A DNA stretch of 64,000 nucleotides from Nitrospirota bacterium. Lineage in GTDB: Bacteria; Nitrospirota; Leptospirillia; Leptospirillales; Leptospirillaceae. This document shows positions 57,383 through 64,000 of this stretch, in pieces; position 1 is the stretch's first letter; each line of letters opens with the position of its first letter. A program made the position numbers and the translations under genes. The notes below the pieces were generated by a model. It was not told where the DNA came from. It ran no database searches and worked only from the letters and a program-made list of their open reading frames with translations. The stretch spans positions 21,920 to 85,919 of the forward strand of contig JAKARS010000004.1 in NCBI GenBank assembly GCA_021828375.1, written 5' to 3'.

Positions 57383-58273
57383 ATGCTCTTCAAGAAGATT
57401 TTTAGGGCTTTTTTTGTTATTGTGGTTGTCTTGGGTGTCCTTTTCGTTTTGGGAAGAGGTGCGGCCTTTTTTAGCCGTTCCGTTCCCCTCGTGGGAGGGG
57501 CCGAGATTGGAGTTGTTCGCATCTCGGGCGTCATTCTTTCCTCACGAAAGCCCATCCGACAGATCCGCGCCTTGGCGCGCGATCCGAGGGTCAAGGCCAT
57601 TCTTCTCCGGATTGACAGTCCAGGAGGAGCCGTCGTGCCCTCTCAGGATATTTATGAAGAAGTGATGAAGGCGAGGAAGTCAGGAAAGCCCGTCATTGCA
57701 TCGATCGGAACGGTGGGTGCGTCCGGTGCCTATTATATCGCTTCTGCCTGTGATCGTATTATTGCCTCTCCCGGCTCTTTGACGGGAAGTATCGGGGTCA
57801 TTATGGAATTGGCCCAGTTTGAAGATCTGATGAAAAAGATTGGTGTCCAAAGCGAGGTCATGAAGAGTGGCTCCCTCAAGGATGCCGGCTCTCCCTTTCG
57901 TCCGATGACGCCGGAAGAGAAGGCCTATCTTCAATCTGTTCTGGATGAAATGCATCGCCAGTTCATTCGGGACGTCGCCAAGGGCCGCCATCTTCAGGTC
58001 TCGGCGATTGAACCATTGGCGGATGGCCGTGTCTTTACCGGTGCCTCAGCCATTGGAAACCATCTCGTCGATTCTTTGGGTGACTACAACGATGCTCTTG
58101 ATGAGGCCGCCAAAATGGCCCATATCTCTGGGAAGCCGGTGGTTCGGCGCTTTCCGGAAAAAAGCTTTTTAGACAAGATGGTGTCTTCCCAGGTCGGACA
58201 TCTCTGGGAAACACTCGGGAAGGAATCCTTCGGATTTTGGTCTGTCATGCCGGAGTTTTCCGGGGTCCGATAG
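57383..58273 (+). CDS. sppA: Signal peptide peptidase SppA
   Basis: LLRIDSPGGAVVPSQDIYEEV; TVGASGAYYIASACDRIIASPGSLTGSIGVI. Confidence 0.95.
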   Translation: MLFKKIFRAFFVIVVVLGVLFVLGRGAAFFSRSVPLVGGAEIGVVRISGVILSSRKPIRQIRALARDPRVKAILLRIDSPGGAVVPSQDIYEEVMKARKSGKPVIASIGTVGASGAYYIASACDRIIASPGSLTGSIGVIMELAQFEDLMKKIGVQSEVMKSGSLKDAGSPFRPMTPEEKAYLQSVLDEMHRQFIRDVAKGRHLQVSAIEPLADGRVFTGASAIGNHLVDSLGDYNDALDEAAKMAHISGKPVVRRFPEKSFLDKMVSSQVGHLWETLGKESFGFWSVMPEFSGVR

Positions 58274-58317
58274 CATTTATCCATTCTCAAGCGGTAGGGA
58301 AGGAGTGTTGGGAATCC

Positions 58318-58608
58318 ATGACCAAAGGTGAGCTTGTGCAAAAACTGGCCAGACAGTTTCCCGGAATTCGTCGGGAAGATGCACGCATCATGATTGATCT
58401 CTTCCTCGAGTCGATGAAGGAAGGATTGCGCGAAGGGGATACGGTTGAGCTTCGCGACTTCGGTGTTCTTCGTGTGAGGACACGGTCGGAGCGGAAGGCG
58501 CGGAACCCCCGGACCGGAACCTCGGTGGTTGTCGGCTCGAAGAAGGTTCCCTACTTCAAGCAGAGCCGCATTCTGAAGGCAATGCTCAAATCCAAGCCGA
58601 CTGAGTAA
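58318..58608 (+). CDS. HU/IHF family DNA-binding protein
   Basis: TKGELVQKLARQFPGIRREDARIMIDLFLESMKEGLREGDTVELRDFGVLRVRTRSERKARNPRTG. Confidence 0.94.
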   Translation: MTKGELVQKLARQFPGIRREDARIMIDLFLESMKEGLREGDTVELRDFGVLRVRTRSERKARNPRTGTSVVVGSKKVPYFKQSRILKAMLKSKPTE

Positions 58609-58614
58609 TGCCCC

Positions 58615-59949
58615 ATGTTTGAAAGTCTGACAGGCCGTCTTGAAGGAATCTTCAAGAAGCTTACCGGGCGTGGCGGGCTGACAGAGCAGCTTGTGGGGGA
58701 GACCCTCGAAGAAATTCGGGTGGCACTCCTCGAGGCGGATGTGAGCCTCGATGTCGTCAAGTCTTTTACGGAGGCCCTTTCCTCAAGGCTTGTGGGACAG
58801 GCTCAGAAGTCAGGACTGACGGGAGCCCAGCAGGTCATTGCCGAGGTCTACCAGGAGATGGTTCATATTCTGGGGGACCACCGTGCGACCATCGCCCTTG
58901 CCTCAAAGCCGCCGACAATCATCTTCATGATGGGACTTCAGGGGTCCGGAAAGACGACCACCGCGGCAAAGCTGGCCTTGCACTTTAAGGGACAGAACCG
59001 GCGTGTTCTTCTTGTGGCGAGCGACCTGGCCCGTCTGGCGGCCATCGATCAGCTCAAGGTTCTGGGCGAACAGATTGGCGTTCCCGTTTTGCTTCCTCCT
59101 GACGGGACCACCCGCCCTTCCGATCTCTACCCCCTCGTGAAGCGTCGTGTGATTGAGGGAATGTATGAAGTCGTGATTGTGGATACCGCAGGGCGTCTCA
59201 CTGTTGACTCGGCCCTGATGGGAGAGCTCAAGGAACTTCGTCGCCTCTATTCTCCCAAGGAATGCCTCTTGGTGGTGGATGCCATGCAAGGGCAGGAGGC
59301 GGTGGGCGTTGCCAAGACCTTCGATGAGGAAATCGGGGTCGATGGTGTGGTCTTCACCAAGCTTGATGGCGATACCCGTGGCGGTGCGGTTCTCTCGATC
59401 CGACAGGTCCTCAAGAAACCGATCAAGTTTGTCGGGATGGGAGAGAAGCTCGATCGCCTTGAGGCCTTTTTCCCTGACCGCATGGCCTCTCGGATCATCG
59501 GAATGGGGGATATCCAGACCCTCCTTGAGAAGGCCAAGAATGTTGTCTCCCAGGACGAGGCCGAAGCGCTTGCCCGCAAGATGGGCAAGAGCAAGATGGA
59601 TCTAGATGACTTCCTGCAGCAAATCCAGAGCATGAAGAAGATCGGTTCCATCGACGACCTGATGGGGATGATCCCCGGCGCCGCATCGCTAAAAGCGAAA
59701 ATCGACATGAGCGTCATGGAGACAGAGCTTAAGCGTGTCGAGGCGATGATCTTTTCGATGACGAAGAAGGAACGTGCCAATCCGGATCTCATTGATGGAA
59801 ATCGCAGAAAAAGAATTGCGCAAGGGTCAGGAACAAGTGTGCAGCAGGTCAACCAGCTTCTGCGCCAGTTCGACCAGGCCCGTCGAATGATGAAGACGGC
59901 CCTCAAGACAAAAGGAAGCCGATCACTAAGGTCGATGTTTCCGTTTTGA
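58615..59949 (+). CDS. ffh: Signal recognition particle protein Ffh
   Basis: MGLQGSGKTTTAAKLALHFKGQ; DTAGRLTVDSALMGEL; M domain FLQQIQSMKKIGSIDDLMGMIPGA. Confidence 0.97.
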   Translation: MFESLTGRLEGIFKKLTGRGGLTEQLVGETLEEIRVALLEADVSLDVVKSFTEALSSRLVGQAQKSGLTGAQQVIAEVYQEMVHILGDHRATIALASKPPTIIFMMGLQGSGKTTTAAKLALHFKGQNRRVLLVASDLARLAAIDQLKVLGEQIGVPVLLPPDGTTRPSDLYPLVKRRVIEGMYEVVIVDTAGRLTVDSALMGELKELRRLYSPKECLLVVDAMQGQEAVGVAKTFDEEIGVDGVVFTKLDGDTRGGAVLSIRQVLKKPIKFVGMGEKLDRLEAFFPDRMASRIIGMGDIQTLLEKAKNVVSQDEAEALARKMGKSKMDLDDFLQQIQSMKKIGSIDDLMGMIPGAASLKAKIDMSVMETELKRVEAMIFSMTKKERANPDLIDGNRRKRIAQGSGTSVQQVNQLLRQFDQARRMMKTALKTKGSRSLRSMFPF

Positions 59950-60001
59950 CAATCACAACAGGCTCCTGATTCCAGGATCGGGAGAAATGTAAGGAGAAAT
60001 C

Positions 60002-60247
60002 ATGGCTGTTCATATCAGACTCGCCCGGCATGGTCGCAGGAAGATGCCGGTTTACAGGATTGTCGTTGCCGATTCCCGTATGCCTCGGGATGGACGGTTT
60101 ATCGAGGTGGTGGGAACCTACGCTCCCCAACAGTCCGAAGGCGAGCTACGCATTAATCAGGAAAAGGTCGACAGCTGGGTTTCCAAGGGAGCCGTTCCCA
60201 CGGATACCGTGGCCCGTCTGATCAAGAGAGCCGCGTCCAAATCCTAG
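60002..60247 (+). CDS. rpsP: 30S ribosomal protein S16
   Basis: MAVHIRLARHGRRKMPVYRIVVADSRMPRDGRFIEVVGTYAP. Confidence 0.97.
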   Translation: MAVHIRLARHGRRKMPVYRIVVADSRMPRDGRFIEVVGTYAPQQSEGELRINQEKVDSWVSKGAVPTDTVARLIKRAASKS

Positions 60248-60299
60248 GGGAGACACAACGATTCTGAGAGAGGAACACTCCAAGGGGGCTCCCCTTCTT

Positions 60300-60827
60300 G
60301 TGGGTCGGATGGGTCGATCCTTTGGGGTTGTCGGCTATGGACGCGTTCATCTTCTCTCGGACAACCCCGATCGGTTCTATGGGGATGTCGGTCAGACCTT
60401 TCTCTTGAGAACTCCTGCCAGAGGTGGGGCCCAAACCTTCCGGAGTCGCTCGCTTCTTCTTGAAGACGCGGTGGACAAGTCGGGATCTCTTCTGGTCAAA
60501 TGGAAAGGTTTCGACTCTCCGGAGTCTCTTCGCGAAATCGTAGGGTGGGAGATCTTCTGGGAGGGAGAGGACGACTGGGTCCCTGATGATCCAGAGACCG
60601 AAAGACTCGACGATCTTATTGGATTTATCGTTCGGGATTGCGACAGCGAGCAGACGGTCGGTCTCATCAGCGGCTACTATGACAGGCCAGGACAGGATCT
60701 TCTCGCGATAGAAACAGCAACAGGTCAGGAAGTGCTCTGTCCCTTTGTCCTGGAGCTCGTTCCCAAAGTCGACAGGGGGAACAGGGAGGTCTTCGTCCGT
60801 TGGAGCATTGTCGGCACATCGGGGTGA
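60300..60827 (+). CDS. rimM: Ribosome maturation factor RimM
   Basis: MGRSFGVVGYGRVHLLSDNPDRFY; position between rpsP and trmD; start uncertain. Confidence 0.85.
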   Translation: MGRMGRSFGVVGYGRVHLLSDNPDRFYGDVGQTFLLRTPARGGAQTFRSRSLLLEDAVDKSGSLLVKWKGFDSPESLREIVGWEIFWEGEDDWVPDDPETERLDDLIGFIVRDCDSEQTVGLISGYYDRPGQDLLAIETATGQEVLCPFVLELVPKVDRGNREVFVRWSIVGTSG

Positions 60828-61528
60828 TCACCCTTTTTCCCGAGATGCTGAAGAGCGTGCTCGGCACCAGCATCCCTGACAGGGCTCGACAAAAAGGTCT
60901 TGTAGAGTATCATGTTTGGGATCTGCGCTCATTTGGCATCGGATCCTACCATTCCGTTGATGACTATCCATTCGGGGGCGGCGGCGGCATGGTCCTGAAG
61001 CCCGAGCCGATTTCAGCCGCGCTGGATGTGGCGATATCCGAACTGGAAACCCTTTCGGACGGGAAGCTTCCGCGCCTTATTTATCCCTCCCCGCAGGGAC
61101 GGGTCTTTGTCCAGCCGGTGGCAAAGATTTGGGCGGAAGATCCTCGGCCGATGATTTTTCTTTGCGGTCATTATGAAGGGGTTGACCAAAGGATTCTCGA
61201 CAGTTATCCCTTTGAAGAATGGTCATGTGGCGACTATGTCCTCTCGGGGGGGGAGTTGCCCTTCTCCCTCATGGTCGATGCGGTGGTGCGGCTCATTCCG
61301 GGAGTCCTGTCCAATGCAGACTCTCCGCAGAACGAGACATTTTCTAACGGATCGTTCGACTTTCCACAATATACCCGCCCCCGGGTCTTTCGGGGACGGG
61401 AGGTTCCTCCCGTACTTCTGTCGGGAAACCATGAGGCCATCAAATCATTCCGGGAGGCTCTCGCCCGGAAAAAACAACAGGAAGTTCGTCCCGACCTCGG
61501 AGAGGCCCAGTCGGGGATTTCCGTTTAA
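60800..61528 (+). CDS. trmD: tRNA (guanine-N1)-methyltransferase TrmD
   Basis: GVITLFPEML; VDDYPFGGGGGMVLKPEP; LCGHYEGVDQRI; SCGDYVLSGGELP; TTG start. Confidence 0.97.
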   Translation: MEHCRHIGVITLFPEMLKSVLGTSIPDRARQKGLVEYHVWDLRSFGIGSYHSVDDYPFGGGGGMVLKPEPISAALDVAISELETLSDGKLPRLIYPSPQGRVFVQPVAKIWAEDPRPMIFLCGHYEGVDQRILDSYPFEEWSCGDYVLSGGELPFSLMVDAVVRLIPGVLSNADSPQNETFSNGSFDFPQYTRPRVFRGREVPPVLLSGNHEAIKSFREALARKKQQEVRPDLGEAQSGISV

Positions 61529-61560
61529 CCACGTCATCTTGGATGGCGAAAACGAGGTGT

Positions 61561-61914
61561 ATGATGCAGGTTCTTGACCAGATCGAACAACTATTCATGA
61601 AGGAAACCACCCCTCAGGTCAGTGTTGGCGACACTGTTAAGGTGCACAGCAAGGTCGTTGAAGGGGAAAAGGAGCGCATTCAGGTTTTTGAGGGTGTAGT
61701 GATTGGACTTCGTGGGGGCGGGACCCGCTCCATGATGACCGTGCGCAAGATTTCCTTTGGTGTGGGAGTGGAGAGAACCTTCCCCCTGCACTCTCCCCAG
61801 GTGATCAAGGTTGACCGTGTTCGTTCGGGTCGTGTTCGCCGCGCCAAGCTCTATTTCCTTCGGGACAAGAAGGGAAAGGCTGCACGCCTCAAAGAGGTCA
61901 AGAACGAGGAATAG
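61561..61914 (+). CDS. rplS: 50S ribosomal protein L19
   Basis: VSVGDTVKVHSKVVEGEKERIQVFEGVVIGLRGGGTRSMMTVRKISFGVGVERTFPLHSP. Confidence 0.96.
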   Translation: MMQVLDQIEQLFMKETTPQVSVGDTVKVHSKVVEGEKERIQVFEGVVIGLRGGGTRSMMTVRKISFGVGVERTFPLHSPQVIKVDRVRSGRVRRAKLYFLRDKKGKAARLKEVKNEE

Positions 61915-62581
61915 CTCTCTCCATTCTCCTCCCTTTCCCGATGGCTCCTGGGAGGATTCTCTCCTGTCTCCTGGGGGGACGCGGGCTCTTGTTGTGGGAG
62001 TGGATGAAGTGGGGCGAGGCCCTCTTGCGGGCCCCGTTGTGGCAGCATGTGTGGTTTTCTTTCCACCGGTTTCCCGTCTCTCTTCGTGGGGGATTGCCGA
62101 TTCAAAGAGCCTCTCTCCAGACAGACGTGATGAGCTTTCCCGTCTGATCCATCTCGAGGCCGCTCATGTGACGCTCGGATGGTCCAGTGTTGATGAGGTC
62201 AATGAACTGAATGTTCGCCAGGCAACATTTTTGGCCATGAATCGGGCATTGCGGCAACTCCCGCCTTCCTTGATGAAAGACCCCCGGCTTTGCGTGGCCG
62301 TTGATGGGCGGGACAAAATTCCGGGTGTGGAGAGCCAGCAGCGGACCGTTGTGGGCGGTGACCGAACCGTTCTCTCCGTTGCAGCCGCATCGATTGTGGC
62401 CAAGGTTGCCCGGGATTCCTACATGGAAAAGCTTGATGCGCTCTTTCCGGGATACGGCTTTGCAAAGCATAAGGGATACGGCACGGAGGAGCACCGAAAT
62501 GCCATTCTCCGCCTTGGACTCTCTCCCCACCACCGGCCCCTCTTTTGCCGGAAGTTACTGACACAGGCAAAATCCCTATGA
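61811..62581 (+). CDS. rnhB: Ribonuclease HII (ORF extent; true start probably near 61900)
   Basis: ALVVGVDEVGRGPLAGPVVAACVVF; GIADSKSLSPDRRDEL; AKVARDSYM. Confidence 0.92.
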   Translation: MTVFVRVVFAAPSSISFGTRRERLHASKRSRTRNSSLHSPPFPDGSWEDSLLSPGGTRALVVGVDEVGRGPLAGPVVAACVVFFPPVSRLSSWGIADSKSLSPDRRDELSRLIHLEAAHVTLGWSSVDEVNELNVRQATFLAMNRALRQLPPSLMKDPRLCVAVDGRDKIPGVESQQRTVVGGDRTVLSVAAASIVAKVARDSYMEKLDALFPGYGFAKHKGYGTEEHRNAILRLGLSPHHRPLFCRKLLTQAKSL

Positions 62582-63591
62582 ATTCTGATCCATCCCATAA
62601 GATGTCCAGCGTTGAGGGGGAGGCCGACTCCTTCTCAGTCGGTCTCCCGGAGAGTGTCTCCGATCCGACCCCTTTTCGATCCCTTTCTTTCGTCCTTGCC
62701 CATCTCCTTTTTTCCTCGTTTCTCCTTCTGTCGATTTTTTGGACATTTTCGACCTATACGATTCTTGACGCCATGCGAATCCGGGACGCATCCTCGGCCC
62801 ATCTCCTGATTGTCTTTGATCGGCCTCCTCCGAAGAAGGAGGCATCGGGACTTCAAGTGACCCTTGAAAAGATTGTGGGCGCGGGAAATGTCTCTCCCAT
62901 GCCGATTCAATCCGGTCAAGGACCGACAGAACGTCGGACGCGACAACGCGTACTCTCTGTCTTGCTAGTCCCAGGAAAAGCCCCTGACGGGACTCCCGTG
63001 AGTCTCTCCGAAATGGTGCGCTCCATCTCCCAGGTTGTCCATAATGACGCCAGGATTCAGGACATTGTCTACAGTCCGGACTGGATCTCACGGGTGGACT
63101 CCCTCATGTCTCTTTCTTTCCAGCTTCGAAAAGGATTGCTTCTTGTCCTTTTCTTGGCGGCCTTCTCCCTCTCCCTCTATTGGGGTGTGCTGGGAGCCCC
63201 CCTTGTCGCCCGTCTTGGCCATCTCTCCCGTTCGGGAGAGGGGGCAGAAGCCTTCCCTCGGACCGGGACCTTTCGGTCGGACCCTTCGCGTCCTGAGATC
63301 GAATCGACTCCTCGACGTCGGACGCCACCGTCCTTTTTCCAGAGAGTCTTTTCTTCTGTCCTTATGGGAGGCACCTCCTCCCTCATCGTTCTTTTGTTCG
63401 CCTGGTCCCTCAAAAATGTTCTTTTTCCCGAACCCTTCTCTCCCTTAACGGCTCTTCCGCTTCCAATCCCTTTCGGGGGACGATTGTGGCTCCTGCTCAT
63501 TATGGGCTCGCTGCTCGGAGGCTTGGGGGGGGGAGTCATCGCTGCACCCTTCTCTTCTAGGCCGCAAAGCCACGGAGACTCTTCTCGGTGA
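62545..63591 (+). CDS. FtsX-like membrane protein
   Basis: N-terminal TM, extracytoplasmic domain, C-terminal TMs ending in LWLLLIMGSLLGGLGGGVIA; followed by an EnvC-like gene. Confidence 0.6.
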   Translation: MPEVTDTGKIPMNSDPSHKMSSVEGEADSFSVGLPESVSDPTPFRSLSFVLAHLLFSSFLLLSIFWTFSTYTILDAMRIRDASSAHLLIVFDRPPPKKEASGLQVTLEKIVGAGNVSPMPIQSGQGPTERRTRQRVLSVLLVPGKAPDGTPVSLSEMVRSISQVVHNDARIQDIVYSPDWISRVDSLMSLSFQLRKGLLLVLFLAAFSLSLYWGVLGAPLVARLGHLSRSGEGAEAFPRTGTFRSDPSRPEIESTPRRRTPPSFFQRVFSSVLMGGTSSLIVLLFAWSLKNVLFPEPFSPLTALPLPIPFGGRLWLLLIMGSLLGGLGGGVIAAPFSSRPQSHGDSSR

Positions 63592-63635
63592 AGACGGGAT
63601 CTCCCGGTGAATCTTCTTTGTCTCCCCGTCAATGG

Positions 63636-64000
63636 ATGGATTCAAGCCGAACGTTGAGGGTGCTCATCTTTTTTCTTTTTTGCTCTCTCACGTTTTTTCA
63701 CTCGACATCTTTGTCCCTCGCGGATGAAACCTCCATTGATCGCCAGCTTGAAAAACGACAAAAAGAGATGAACGCGCTCAAAAAACGCCTCCTTGAAAAC
63801 AAGCACCGGATCATCTTGGTCCGGGGACGTCGTCATAAACTCAAAAAAAAGATTCTCTCCCTCAAGGTTCGGGCCGAAGAGTTTCACCTGAAGATCGAAC
63901 GTCTCCAGATACGGGAGATTCGCGACAAGCAGGCCATTCGGAGGGTCCAGCATGCCATTGACAGGCTTGACACAATTGTCGATGCGGATCTCCGGGAGAA
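63636..64000 (+). CDS. EnvC-like murein hydrolase activator, N-terminal part (truncated by window end)
   Basis: MDSSRTLRVLIFFLFCSLTFFHSTSLSLADETSIDRQLEKRQKEMNALKKRLLENKHRIILVRGRRHKLKKK...: signal peptide plus coiled coil; open to window end, absent from the ORF track. Confidence 0.65.
   Translation, partial: MDSSRTLRVLIFFLFCSLTFFHSTSLSLADETSIDRQLEKRQKEMNALKKRLLENKHRIILVRGRRHKLKKKILSLKVRAEEFHLKIERLQIREIRDKQAIRRVQHAIDRLDTIVDADLRE

Overview
This 64 kb window looks like chromosomal core sequence of a Gram-negative-type bacterium. My tentative assignment is Nitrospirota/Leptospirillum-like; this is inference from gene content and style, and no search was run. It is gene-dense, with no rRNA operon, CRISPR array, prophage or insertion sequence that I can support. 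Recognisable blocks: rimO(partial)-radical SAM; uvrC; ftsY-ybeY-phoH; pilD; rimP-nusA-infB-DUF503-rbfA-truB-rpsO-pnp; M16 peptidase-pdxJ-acpS-nnr-UDG-mutS; fabI; Rieske/cytochrome b; rpmB; recG-ppx; CCA transferase; RND permease; fur; rpsA-sppA-HU/IHF-ffh-rpsP-rimM-trmD-rplS-rnhB-ftsX-like-envC-like(partial). There are two tRNAs: Leu(UAG) on the minus strand and Thr(UGU) on the plus strand. The most interesting observations are: (1) a stand-alone micro-gene between pnp and the M16 peptidase, encoding a 40-aa single-TM protein with its own promoter-like sequence, a leader with mutually exclusive helices and a UUCG terminator; (2) a membrane-anchored 1027-aa protein with three AAA-like modules, two of them degenerate; (3) a PRC-barrel-like domain fused to a TAT-anchored Rieske protein with a possible internal start, next to a cytochrome b-cytochrome c fusion; (4) a DMT transporter split by a single in-frame TGA at a likely Trp position; (5) a paired-stem leader upstream of rpsO.
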